Positions 7,727 through 15,615 of a DNA stretch of 22,217 nucleotides are shown here, piece by piece. Source of the DNA: a virus. The notes below the pieces were generated by a model. The model worked only from the letters and a program-made list of their open reading frames with translations. It was not told the DNA's origin and searched no databases. The stretch spans positions 1 to 22,217 of the IMG/VR virus record IMGVR_UViG_3300030329_005019, one strand, 5' to 3'. The first letter of the stretch is position 1. Every line of letters starts with the position of its first letter. A program made the position numbers and the translations under genes.

Positions 7727-7987
7727 ATGAGAGTAAAAGACTATAGCACTCTTAAATCAGCGTCAAAAGTATCATTTGCGAAAGCAACAGTTAATGATGA
7801 AGAAGTAATACAATTAACAGAAAAAAGATTTGATGCATCAACAGGAAGTGCTCTTGCCGATAAAGTTAGAGAAGTGTCTCTTTTAGAATATGAATCTGAG
7901 CAGTCACAACTTAATAGCGAAAAAGCAAGAATAGAAGCTGATTTAACAGAGTTAGCAAAAATTATTACAGACATAAAAGCATTATAA
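7727..7987 (+). CDS. Small protein with C-terminal coiled coil, 86 aa
   Basis: The first half (residues 1-47) has alternating strands, including VIQLTEKRFDASTGSALADKV. The second half (residues 49-86, from REVSLLEYESEQSQLNSEKA to TELAKIITDIKAL) has Leu/Ile at heptad spacing and looks like a coiled coil. Small proteins of this build (a 'K-FD--TG-' segment followed by a coiled coil) often directly follow fibre genes in phages, where they may assist fibre assembly or cap it. AGGAGA (7715-7720), inside the end of the fibre gene, is its ribosome binding site, and the ATG comes three bases after the fibre stop. No family name can be given; the assembly role is inferred from position. Confidence 0.6.
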   Translation: MRVKDYSTLKSASKVSFAKATVNDEEVIQLTEKRFDASTGSALADKVREVSLLEYESEQSQLNSEKARIEADLTELAKIITDIKAL

Positions 7988-8005
7988 TAACACAAGGAGA
8001 TAGTA

Positions 8006-8212
8006 ATGTCAAAAAAAGAGGTGAGTCCTTCTAATGAAGAAAGACTGGTTCAGTTGCGTGAACAATATGAAGAAGTAATAAAGAAAAGAGAAGAATTGAA
8101 TGCAGAATTAAATGCTTTGACGACTTTAGCATTAAAGCTTCAAGGTGCAATAGAGATTCTTGATGCTATTGAAGATAAGTCGGAACAAAAACAGGAGGAG
8201 TTAAGTGATTGA
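8006..8212 (+). CDS. Small coiled-coil protein, 68 aa
   Basis: Nearly the whole protein is a charged helix. Residues 11-58 show regular hydrophobic spacing (LVQLREQYEEVIKKREELNA, then LNALTTLALKLQGAIEILDAI) flanked by Lys/Glu, which is a coiled-coil pattern. There is no membrane segment. A good ribosome binding site (AAGGAG, 7994-7999) lies six bases before the ATG. The stop TGA (8210-8212) overlaps the next gene, which starts at GTG 8205. Together with the previous gene it makes a pair of coiled-coil proteins between the fibre and the membrane cassette. Function unknown; scaffold or fibre-assembly roles are possible. Confidence 0.55.
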   Translation: MSKKEVSPSNEERLVQLREQYEEVIKKREELNAELNALTTLALKLQGAIEILDAIEDKSEQKQEELSD

Positions 8213-8354
8213 TACATTAAAAACAACTAGTATAGGCGGAGGAAGTTTTCTTATGCAATTTATAGAAATGGTTCCAGAGTTTGTAAAAGTATGTGTAGGA
8301 CTTGTGACAATTGTATATTTAGGAATAAAGATATACAAAGAACTAAAAAAATAG
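8205..8354 (+). CDS. Small single-pass membrane protein, holin-like, 49 aa (GTG start)
   Basis: This short gene starts at GTG 8205, five bases after a perfect AGGAGGAG (8192-8199), and overlaps the previous gene by eight bases. The strong ribosome binding site decides the start. The product begins MIDTLKTTSIGGGSFLMQF. It has one hydrophobic segment, VKVCVGLVTIVYLGIKIY (about residues 28-45), and a basic tail KELKK, so N-out/C-in topology is likely. Size, single membrane span and charged end resemble small phage holins or holin-like accessory proteins, and it stands next to other small membrane genes. No endolysin is visible, so lysis is inferred from this clustering. Confidence 0.6.
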   Translation: MIDTLKTTSIGGGSFLMQFIEMVPEFVKVCVGLVTIVYLGIKIYKELKK

Positions 8355-8360
8355 GGTTAT

Positions 8361-9143
8361 ATGAAAAAAAATGATAAGGGGGTAGTGCAAAGGGCTATTG
8401 TAACTCCCGATAAGCACTTCCCCTTGCATGATGCAGATGCAATAAATGTAGTAAAAAAAGCAATAGAAATGGTAAAACCTGATACTTATATAGATTTAGG
8501 TGATACTGGAGAGTGGACACATTTTAGCACTCACCATTGGAAAGGCAGATTCGCTAAGCCGATGGAAGATTTAATTCCTTTGCTTGACCAAGATATAGCT
8601 GAAGTTAATGCAGGAATGGATTGGATAGATGAGTCTTTAGATAAAATCGGCTGTAAAAAGAGGTATTTTGTTCAAGGTAACCATGAGGTATGGTTAGATA
8701 AATTTGTCACTAGATACCCTTATTTAAAGCATTATATGACTGAAAAGGCTTTAAGGTTGAAAGAAAGAGGATATAAATACTATCCTTATAACAATAAAAA
8801 GAATTTAAAGATAGGAAAAATTAATTTCACACATGGAAAGTATACCACTAAATATCATGCTTATAAACATCTTGACCATTATGGCGAGAGTATTATGTAT
8901 GGACACACCCATGACCTTCAAAGGTTTACTAAAACTTTCAATGGAGGCACTATAAGTTCATGGAGTTTAGGATGTTTAAAAGATATAGAAAATGATGAAG
9001 ATTGGTTGGGTGGGAAATTAACTAATTGGAATCACGCTTTTGCAATTATAGATTGGTTTAAAGGTGGAAATTTCAAAGTAGAAGTTGTAGAGATTATAAA
9101 AGGTAAAACAACATTATGGGGGAAAATAATAGATGGTAAATAA
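8361..9143 (+). CDS. Calcineurin-like metallophosphoesterase, 260 aa
   Basis: The five metal-site blocks of the metallophosphoesterase superfamily are present in order: D17-K-H19 (the DxH block), G47-D48 (GD block), G106-N-H108-E109 (GNHE block), H158-G159, and G181-H182-T-H184 (GHTH block). These residues normally bind two metal ions and hydrolyse phosphomono- or diesters. The length is typical and the domain is intact. There is no signal peptide or membrane segment, so the enzyme should act in the cytoplasm. The gene stands between small membrane proteins in a virion and lysis operon rather than among DNA genes. Its substrate cannot be read from the sequence; nucleic-acid ends, nucleotides and phosphoproteins are all possible. 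Ribosome binding is modest (AGGG, 8353-8356), and the start follows the previous stop by six bases. Confidence 0.88.
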   Translation: MKKNDKGVVQRAIVTPDKHFPLHDADAINVVKKAIEMVKPDTYIDLGDTGEWTHFSTHHWKGRFAKPMEDLIPLLDQDIAEVNAGMDWIDESLDKIGCKKRYFVQGNHEVWLDKFVTRYPYLKHYMTEKALRLKERGYKYYPYNNKKNLKIGKINFTHGKYTTKYHAYKHLDHYGESIMYGHTHDLQRFTKTFNGGTISSWSLGCLKDIENDEDWLGGKLTNWNHAFAIIDWFKGGNFKVEVVEIIKGKTTLWGKIIDGK

Positions 9144-9228
9144 AAATATAAGTACTACGATGTATAGTCCTTTCATTGTTTCGACAACTATATATCCTAA
9201 TGTTATTATTAAATGGGAAATTGCTTAG
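9133..9228 (+). CDS. Possible 31-aa overlapping small protein
   Basis: An ATG at 9133, inside the last codons of the phosphoesterase gene, opens a 31-codon frame ending TAG 9226-9228. That stop overlaps a GTG at 9228 (TAGTG), the same stop/start coupling used elsewhere here. A G-rich stretch (GGGGA) lies about nine bases upstream. The product (MVNKNISTTMYSPFIVSTTI at its start) is mildly hydrophobic with no clear membrane helix. Without it the stretch 9144-9227 would be empty in an otherwise packed operon. Evidence is weak and chance is a real alternative. Confidence 0.25.
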   Translation: MVNKNISTTMYSPFIVSTTIYPNVIIKWEIA

Positions 9229-9323
9229 TGTTATTTGATTTATTATTTGCAGTTCCTATTGTATTTATTATTGGGATTTTAATATGTTCATATTATGATT
9301 ACTTAAAAGGCAAGAAAAAATAA
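9228..9323 (+). CDS. Tiny single-pass membrane protein, 31 aa (GTG start)
   Basis: From GTG 9228 the frame encodes MLFDLLFAVPIVFIIGILIC followed by a Tyr/Asp linker and a basic LKGKKK end. This is a hydrophobic span of about 18 residues with a positive tail, as in small phage membrane or spanin-like proteins. The stop TAA (9321-9323) overlaps the next ATG as TAATG, which strongly supports real translation. An in-frame ATG at 9213 would give 36 residues (extra MGNCL) but has no ribosome binding site; GTG 9228 has a weak GGGAAA (9215-9220). It lies between the phosphoesterase and the holin candidate. Confidence 0.5.
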   Translation: MLFDLLFAVPIVFIIGILICSYYDYLKGKKK

Positions 9324-9628
9324 TGGACATGGCAGTATTTGATTTATTAGAAAGGTTTGGTTTACCTGTAATGATGGTTGTGGCTTTGGGATGGTATGTA
9401 AAGTCCCAAAATGCTTGGATACAGAATGAATTGCAAACTGAGTTAAGAGAATCTTTTGAAAGACTAGAAGGTATCATTATAAAGCTTATAGATGCCCAAA
9501 AAGGAATGCAAATCAATCAAGCTGAGATAAAGTCTAAGATTGGAGCGATTATTGAAATTATGGCTAGTTTAAGTGGGAATGGATTGAAGGAAAAATTTGT
9601 AACAAGAAAACGAAATAATGAATATTAA
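9323..9628 (+). CDS. Putative holin of BhlA/UviB-like build, 101 aa
   Basis: An N-terminal membrane helix (about residues 10-26, FGLPVMMVVALGWYV) is preceded by a short acidic segment MDMAVFDLLER. A long amphipathic helix follows (residues 30-86, with ELQTELRESFERLEGIIIKL), then a basic tail KEKFVTRKRNNEY. One short N-terminal span plus a coiled-coil cytoplasmic part is the build of BhlA/UviB-type holins of phages and bacteriocin loci. The gene is coupled to the preceding tiny membrane protein by TAATG and has no strong ribosome binding site of its own, so its level may depend on translation of the upstream gene. No endolysin lies beside it. A membrane anchor for another function remains possible. 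Confidence 0.6.
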   Translation: MDMAVFDLLERFGLPVMMVVALGWYVKSQNAWIQNELQTELRESFERLEGIIIKLIDAQKGMQINQAEIKSKIGAIIEIMASLSGNGLKEKFVTRKRNNEY

Positions 9629-9646
9629 TATAGAAGGGGAGTAGAG

Positions 9647-9781
9647 ATGCCAAAAGTGGGAAGTAAACATTTTACATATGACGCAAGAGGAAGAAGACTT
9701 GCTAAAGCACATGCAAAAAAAACAGGTAAAAAAGTAACTAAAGTGGCTAATAAAAAGAAGTCCAAATCAAAAAAATACTAA
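9647..9781 (+). CDS. Very basic 44-aa protein of the MPKVG-type phage family
   Basis: This short gene has a strong ribosome binding site (GGGGAG, 9636-9641) before ATG 9647. The product begins MPKVGSKHFTYDARGRRLAK and continues as Lys/Ala-rich sequence ending KSKSKKY; more than a third of residues are Lys or Arg. I know similar tiny proteins with an MP-V-(G/N)-K-(E/H/K)F-Y start from virion regions of marine phages, where they are uncharacterised. Binding to DNA or to a negatively charged virion surface would fit the charge but is inference. It is followed after 12 bases by the next gene, whose binding site overlaps this stop. Confidence 0.6.
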   Translation: MPKVGSKHFTYDARGRRLAKAHAKKTGKKVTKVANKKKSKSKKY

Positions 9782-9793
9782 AGGAGAAGTGAA

Positions 9794-9967
9794 ATGGTAG
9801 ATATGATTATAGCTTATTTAAAAAGCAATAAGGAAGAGATAATTGATGGAATTAATAAAAAGGTTAATATTCCTTTAATTTCCGAAGCTAAAGAAGAAGA
9901 GATATTTGATTCTTTGTTTGATGGCTTTATGGAAGTTTTAGAAGGAGTATTAAGCAAAAAGAAATAG
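9794..9967 (+). CDS. Hypothetical small acidic helical protein, 57 aa
   Basis: ATG 9794 is preceded by AAGGAG (9781-9786) at good spacing. The product starts MVDMIIAYLKSNKEEIIDGI, contains NIPLISEAKEEEIFD and ends with a helix FMEVLEGVLSKKK. It is predicted helical and acidic with a basic C-terminal tip, and has no clear membrane span. Small proteins of the same outline (a MI--YLK start and a final LEG-L helix) appear beside the basic MPKVG-type protein in some phages, which suggests a conserved pair, but I cannot name a function. The stop TAG (9965-9967) overlaps the ribosome binding site of the following structural gene. Confidence 0.5.
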   Translation: MVDMIIAYLKSNKEEIIDGINKKVNIPLISEAKEEEIFDSLFDGFMEVLEGVLSKKK

Positions 9968-9976
9968 GAGAAAATA

Positions 9977-11974
9977 ATGGGCAAATTGACAACATCTTTA
10001 AAATTAACATCGGATGTTTATGGTGCAAGTGGCAGTCAGCAATATTCAACATCACATATTGCCTCATCTGCATTTGATACAACATTTAAAGTTGACAATA
10101 CTGATTCTTTTAAAGAACTAATTGAATTTAAACCTGATGGAAGTAAGACATATAATAAGTTCAATTATTTGTTATTGGCGAACGATGGAAATCAATCTGC
10201 CGAAATTCAAATATTATTAAGGGAGTTTGGAGTAGATGATGATATTGTTGACGCAAACCCCGAATCTGCGACAATTGATTTTGTTTTGCATCCTGGAAAA
10301 TACTTTGCATTACCAACATCTAAAATGATTGTATATTCATCTGACCCTGATGATAATGATGTATATGCTGCAAGTGATACTTCGGCTGGGAATAAAGGAG
10401 GAACTAGTGCATATGGTGTAGCTTATGCTACTACTGGACCAACATTTATAGACCCTCCTGGGTATTTCATTGCAAGTCAAACAAATGGAGACCCAGTAAG
10501 TCTTACGGCTTCAGGAAACTTGTTTGAAGCAGACATAGAAGAAGATTTTTTCAAAAATCAAATAATGGGAGATACTACTACAGGTCATGCAGAAGCTGAC
10601 CATATAGCTTTATTTGGAGAATGTCATGCAGACGAGGTTGGAACTCTTCAAACTATCTCTGGATTAGCTACAGGGACAACATTTGATAATTGTAAATTAA
10701 CTTTAAGTGCAGTAGGAAACAATATATCATCAGCAACAGGAACATATATAGGAGCATATTCATCAGTTGCAAGACTTAATGGTGCTCATACAGCAAGTGT
10801 TACTACTATAACATTTGAAAATAATGCTGGTAGCAATGGTAGTGCTGATGGGCAAATGTTTAAATTGTATGATATAATACGTGTAGGAAATGAATTGATG
10901 CAAATAACTGATGGTGTTCCTAATCAAACAACTTTCACTGTTAAACGTGGAGTATTAGGAACTACAGCAGCAGCTCATGCAGACCAAGATGCTATTGGTT
11001 TTCATTATATGAATGAGGTTTTAGAGTATTTAGATAGTACTGATGGGACCTCTAAAGCAGCTACGGCTGGATGTACTTTAATGCAAGGTGCTAGTAATAT
11101 ATATACTAATTCGTCTGGAAAATTTTCTTCTAACACCTTCTTTGGATTAGGGAGAGATTTTGCATATCCATGTGGATTAGTACCTGGTTCTATTGGAATA
11201 AAATTCTATTCTCAAGCGAGATTACCATTAGGTTTAAAGGGTATTGGTTCTAGTACTACTACGGGATTAGCTGCAAATACAGCATATGAATTTAAAATAA
11301 CAGTAGATGGTGGTACTCAGACTGTTTGCAACTTTACGACAGATGCAACTAATACTACTTTCGGTAATAGCTTTTCTGGTACTGGGGTATTAAAAAAGAT
11401 TCAAGATGAATTAGATGCTGAGAATTTAGATGTAACAGTTGCATTAGAAAACAATGATGTTGTATTTAGAACTAAATCAAGATATAAAGGAAAGAGTTCA
11501 ATAGCATTAGCTGCAGGTTCTGATGGGGCTGTTGCAGAATTGTTTGGAACGGGTAAATTCCCATTAACAACTGCATTAAGACCTGTTATAAGTCCTTCTT
11601 TACCAATGGATTCAGATGAAGATAATATAATGTTTGATGATGGTATGGGAAGATTGCGAAGAAAAAATGGTGGTCATGGATATATTAATTATGAAACTGG
11701 AGCTTTCAAGTTGATTGGATGCCCAGCTAATTCTCATATGAAAATTGCTTGTTCAACAAATTCAGCATTAAGTGGAGCAGTTAAAAGTGGAAGAGAGAAT
11801 TTTGTTCCTGTGATTAAAGCTCGTAGTTTAAATGCTTATAGAGATGCGTTGATAAGAGTTGTTGCTTATGATGATATTATTGATGATGATAATGTTGAAT
11901 TGTTGATGACTTCAGTAGAAGGCGATACATCAGGTTTATTGCAAGATACCAATTCTGAGGGTGGTTCTTATTAA
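9977..11974 (+). CDS. Putative tail structural protein, 665 aa
   Basis: This is a beta-rich, Thr/Ser/Gly-rich virion protein with no signal peptide. The N-terminal 110 residues (TSLKLTSDVYG onward, then FNYLLLANDGNQSAEIQILL and ATIDFVLHPGKYFALP) look like a beta sandwich. Around residues 290-325 a segment with IIRVGNELMQI and VKRGVLGTTAAAHADQDAI matches a common phage tail motif ('VGDE-M-V ... V-RG--GTTAAAH--G'). Residues about 433-520 form another beta module (AYEFKITVDGGTQ ... VVFRTKSRYKGKSS), and the C-terminal part has GRLRRKNGGHGYINYETG. AGGAG at 9966-9970 sets the start. It lies just before the nozzle-like gene and overlaps it by TAATG, so a tail or distal-tail role is likely. The exact component is unknown. 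Confidence 0.55.
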   Translation: MGKLTTSLKLTSDVYGASGSQQYSTSHIASSAFDTTFKVDNTDSFKELIEFKPDGSKTYNKFNYLLLANDGNQSAEIQILLREFGVDDDIVDANPESATIDFVLHPGKYFALPTSKMIVYSSDPDDNDVYAASDTSAGNKGGTSAYGVAYATTGPTFIDPPGYFIASQTNGDPVSLTASGNLFEADIEEDFFKNQIMGDTTTGHAEADHIALFGECHADEVGTLQTISGLATGTTFDNCKLTLSAVGNNISSATGTYIGAYSSVARLNGAHTASVTTITFENNAGSNGSADGQMFKLYDIIRVGNELMQITDGVPNQTTFTVKRGVLGTTAAAHADQDAIGFHYMNEVLEYLDSTDGTSKAATAGCTLMQGASNIYTNSSGKFSSNTFFGLGRDFAYPCGLVPGSIGIKFYSQARLPLGLKGIGSSTTTGLAANTAYEFKITVDGGTQTVCNFTTDATNTTFGNSFSGTGVLKKIQDELDAENLDVTVALENNDVVFRTKSRYKGKSSIALAAGSDGAVAELFGTGKFPLTTALRPVISPSLPMDSDEDNIMFDDGMGRLRRKNGGHGYINYETGAFKLIGCPANSHMKIACSTNSALSGAVKSGRENFVPVIKARSLNAYRDALIRVVAYDDIIDDDNVELLMTSVEGDTSGLLQDTNSEGGSY

Positions 11975-14900
11975 TGCCTAAAGAAACTTATACCTTATCA
12001 TCTTTTGAGAGAGGACTAATAACATCTCAAGAGGCAAGGGATTTAGAACAAGATGCAATCCCAGGTGCTTCAGGATTTGATTTTTCTAAAAAAGGAAAAG
12101 TTAAAATTCTAGGAGATGGATTTAAAGATGCTCTTGACCCTACTCTTGCATCCTATTTTACTGGTGGTTTAGCAGAAAGAGAACGGATTTTAACTTTTAG
12201 ACATGATTACGATTTAGGTGTTGAAGGAGAATGGTCGAAAAATGAAATATTTTCTGGTTACATGGCTCCTCCAACTTTTAGAGAAAAAGGAGTGCAGTAT
12301 TATGTTGTTACTTCTGGGGAAAATAGGAATGAAATAACTCTTATTGCAAGTCATGAAAATGATGCTGGGGAGCAAGTTTTTTCAACTATACCATGGGATG
12401 AACCTACATATAATTCAACTTCTCAGGGTCACCCTCATGAGTCATTTACAGAGGGTACAATACTTAATTTTGACCTTGACCAAAATGGTTTCAATCAAAG
12501 AAATCAAAAAATGCATGTAGGACCAGATGCAAATGCTGATATCGTTGGATATTGGGTAAATAATGGATTTAGATATTGTGATGCTAATTTTGAAAATAAA
12601 AATAATAATATAGTTGGATATTTTGGACATATAAATAGAAAGTATTTAAGTAATTTAGATTCAATTAGATTACCATCAGATGGAGAGCCTTCTGAAGACC
12701 AATATAATCCTTATGCAAATACAAGTAATTCATCATTCACAAGGAATCATTGGCATTTTCAAACTTATGAAGATTATTTTAGTCTATTAGGTCCTAATGC
12801 TGAATTGTTAGAATCAATACCAAGACATCCATATGATGATACAAATGGTGCTGTGAAATTTAAAGATAAAACTGCAGGGTTTACTGGATTTCTCAAAGGT
12901 TCGTTACTTACTACTGATAGGCTTGATGGTCAATCCAACTGGAATAGTGATGGAAAGCCTTTCAATAATTATCAGATTTCTACTTATGCTTTTCCAAATT
13001 TAGAGAGAATTGATGATAATACTAACGAAATTGTTTCATCAGTAGCAGCTACAGCAAGTACTACTCCACTTCATGAAGGGACAATGGAAGATGGACATGA
13101 ATTAAGACGAAAATGGATGTTTGGAAGCTCTATTTTATATGATGGTGACCCTAAAGGTATTTGTCAAGAAACTGGAATTGCAAAAACTCATGGCAGTAGT
13201 AAAATCGATGGTGTAAGAATATATGAACCAAATATTTTAAATTTAAAAGATATATCTGAGCATTTAGATTATGAAACAGATGGACTAAATCCATGGGTTC
13301 AGATTGGCTCAACTACCAATGGAAACGCTATTACAACAACAGATGGTGTCGAACCAGCTACTACTAATTTTATCCCAGGAGATTTTAATGCTCTTCCTAA
13401 AATAGTTTTTAATTGGACATTCCTTCCTTGGTGGGCAGATACAGATAAAATAATACCTGCAACTGAAAGTAATCATCTTAGTACTGATAGACCTTTGTGG
13501 GACGCTAGGGTTGTAGGATTTAGAATTTATATGAGAGATATAGAAGATGAGGCTAAAACATGGTATAATCTTGCAACAATTGATGCTTTGAGAGGAATGA
13601 TTTATTATAATGGATGTAATATAGAATCTGAACCATGGGTGCCATTAGGTATGCTTGATGAGACAAATGGTTTAGTTCAAAGATGGGAATTATCTGAACA
13701 GCAAGAGATAATTAACAATTGGTCGCATAGAATACCTCTTTGGGGCAATAGTACTTTAGGTAGAAATGGAGTAAAATGGGAGTCTCCACATAACCATAAT
13801 ACTAGAGTATTAGTTTCCTCTTCAAATTATGATATATATATTCCTGATACTGAGATTTCTGCTTTGACAGACCCTTATAAAAATTGTGGAGTTAATCAAA
13901 GTGTAAATATAGAATCTATACCTGACCATACATATGAGCTTCTTAATGGATATAAACATAATTATTCTCCTACGATGCTTTCACATGTAGATAAATTAAA
14001 GGGAAATGTAGAATGGATTCATGATTTTGGAGGGGATGACCCTGAGACTGAGGACGAGGTTGAGGAGGAAGAAAGAAGAAATGTTGCACGTATGGCTGAA
14101 TCATATGGAAATATATATAGATTTAAAACTTCAGCTATTTTAAATGATAGAGTTTACATTGGAAATATAATGGATGTAGATACTCAATTTCATCAACCTG
14201 ATAGAATTTTAAAAACTGAACCAGGGCAGCATGATATTTTCCCAGACGATGGATTTCATCATATAGATTTAGCTACTGGCGATGGAGATTCTATTGTACA
14301 TATGATTACATATAATGGCAAATTATTTGTATGGAAACATCACACATTATATGTTATTAAAATATTAGATGATGGACAAGAAGTAATTGAGTCAACTCAT
14401 TACAATCATGGAATTGACAACAAATATCATGTTATTATAACGCAACATGGTCCATGTTGGTTTAATAAAGCTGGATTATATTTATATACTCATGAGAATA
14501 AAATTGACAACTTAATTGAAGATAAAATCATGAGAGGTGTATATATAAAAGATATGTCGGAATTTTATGGTTCAACTTTAAATGATATATTAGGTAGTGG
14601 AACTTCTGGAGGAATACAGGATTATATCTCTAATATAATTGTAGGTAATCCTGGCAATATTCACTTATTCGATGTTAATGATGATGGAATATTGGATGTA
14701 TTAGATATTGTTGAATGGACTAATTTAATACTTGATGGAGATGTTGATGCTATTGCACTTTTTGAGGATTTTGAATTGCAAGATTTATATGTATCTCAAG
14801 TTGCTTTTGGATGGAAAGGATTTGTAGCATCAGATGGACTTGGGAAATTAGGAAAGCCCATGATTGGTTATTTGCCAAATGATAATAAAATAATTATCTA

Positions 14901-15615
14901 TAAAAGTTCAGATGCATCTGCTTTTCCTCAAGTGAGTGGTGATGCTTATATTTATGACTTTACTTTAAAGAACTTTTCATATGGAAAGAAAGTATTTCCA
15001 AGTGGTAAAAATGTAATTAAAAGCAATTTTGTAAATGACGCAGAGGGAAATTTATTATATTTAGCATCTTATAATGACCCAGAAGGTGTAAATGAATCTG
15101 AAATAAAGATATTGCAGTGGGATAATGCATCTACGAATAAATTTAATGTTGAATTTAAAACTAAAGATATTGACTTTGGTTCTCCTGGGTTAAGGAAGAA
15201 AGTTTATAAAATATATGTATCTGTTGCGGGTCAAGTTCAACCCAATGTACAAGTATTGTATTCAATTAATGGTTCTGACCAATTTTCTCCTTTAAATAGA
15301 TTTGAAGGAGTTCAAAACTACGATGTAGATACAGGGTTTATGCCAGGGCATGAGTCTACTAGTTTTAATTCAAGCAGTCCTGAACTTGAAAATCAATGGT
15401 ATACAGCGGTTTTAAAACCATCTAGCTCTGGTCAAAGTTTAAATAATATATACTCAATTCAACTATTGTTTACTGGAAGAAATTATGGATTGGATGTTAA
15501 TTTGGAGCCTACGGCAACTAAATTGGGAAGTAATTCAGATATTGGAGATTTTGTAAGTTCAACATTTCAAATCAATGATATTACTATAGTATATAGGGCT
15601 AAAAATGCCAGGTAG
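11974..15615 (+). CDS. Putative tail nozzle-like protein with a dockerin-type loop, 1213 aa
   Basis: The N-terminus (SSFERGLITSQEARDLEQDA, then GASGFDFSKKGKVKILGDG) is the usual opening of long phage proteins that list a 'no-fixed-order' set of strands and close a short tail. Around residues 735-860, PDRILKTE, FPDDGFHHIDLATGDGDSIV, GKLFVWKHHTLYVIKI and GPCWFNKAGLYLYTHENKI follow the beta-propeller-like core of such proteins. An acidic stretch (about residues 687-705, many Glu/Asp) precedes it. Residues 900-911 read D-V-N-D-D-G-I-L-D-V-L-D, a dockerin-type calcium loop followed by a helix. Comparison is with P22 gp10/T7 gp12-type or 'stabilisation' proteins by pattern and position only. Start: GAGGGTGG before a TAATG junction. 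Confidence 0.6.
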   Translation: MPKETYTLSSFERGLITSQEARDLEQDAIPGASGFDFSKKGKVKILGDGFKDALDPTLASYFTGGLAERERILTFRHDYDLGVEGEWSKNEIFSGYMAPPTFREKGVQYYVVTSGENRNEITLIASHENDAGEQVFSTIPWDEPTYNSTSQGHPHESFTEGTILNFDLDQNGFNQRNQKMHVGPDANADIVGYWVNNGFRYCDANFENKNNNIVGYFGHINRKYLSNLDSIRLPSDGEPSEDQYNPYANTSNSSFTRNHWHFQTYEDYFSLLGPNAELLESIPRHPYDDTNGAVKFKDKTAGFTGFLKGSLLTTDRLDGQSNWNSDGKPFNNYQISTYAFPNLERIDDNTNEIVSSVAATASTTPLHEGTMEDGHELRRKWMFGSSILYDGDPKGICQETGIAKTHGSSKIDGVRIYEPNILNLKDISEHLDYETDGLNPWVQIGSTTNGNAITTTDGVEPATTNFIPGDFNALPKIVFNWTFLPWWADTDKIIPATESNHLSTDRPLWDARVVGFRIYMRDIEDEAKTWYNLATIDALRGMIYYNGCNIESEPWVPLGMLDETNGLVQRWELSEQQEIINNWSHRIPLWGNSTLGRNGVKWESPHNHNTRVLVSSSNYDIYIPDTEISALTDPYKNCGVNQSVNIESIPDHTYELLNGYKHNYSPTMLSHVDKLKGNVEWIHDFGGDDPETEDEVEEEERRNVARMAESYGNIYRFKTSAILNDRVYIGNIMDVDTQFHQPDRILKTEPGQHDIFPDDGFHHIDLATGDGDSIVHMITYNGKLFVWKHHTLYVIKILDDGQEVIESTHYNHGIDNKYHVIITQHGPCWFNKAGLYLYTHENKIDNLIEDKIMRGVYIKDMSEFYGSTLNDILGSGTSGGIQDYISNIIVGNPGNIHLFDVNDDGILDVLDIVEWTNLILDGDVDAIALFEDFELQDLYVSQVAFGWKGFVASDGLGKLGKPMIGYLPNDNKIIIYKSSDASAFPQVSGDAYIYDFTLKNFSYGKKVFPSGKNVIKSNFVNDAEGNLLYLASYNDPEGVNESEIKILQWDNASTNKFNVEFKTKDIDFGSPGLRKKVYKIYVSVAGQVQPNVQVLYSINGSDQFSPLNRFEGVQNYDVDTGFMPGHESTSFNSSSPELENQWYTAVLKPSSSGQSLNNIYSIQLLFTGRNYGLDVNLEPTATKLGSNSDIGDFVSSTFQINDITIVYRAKNAR

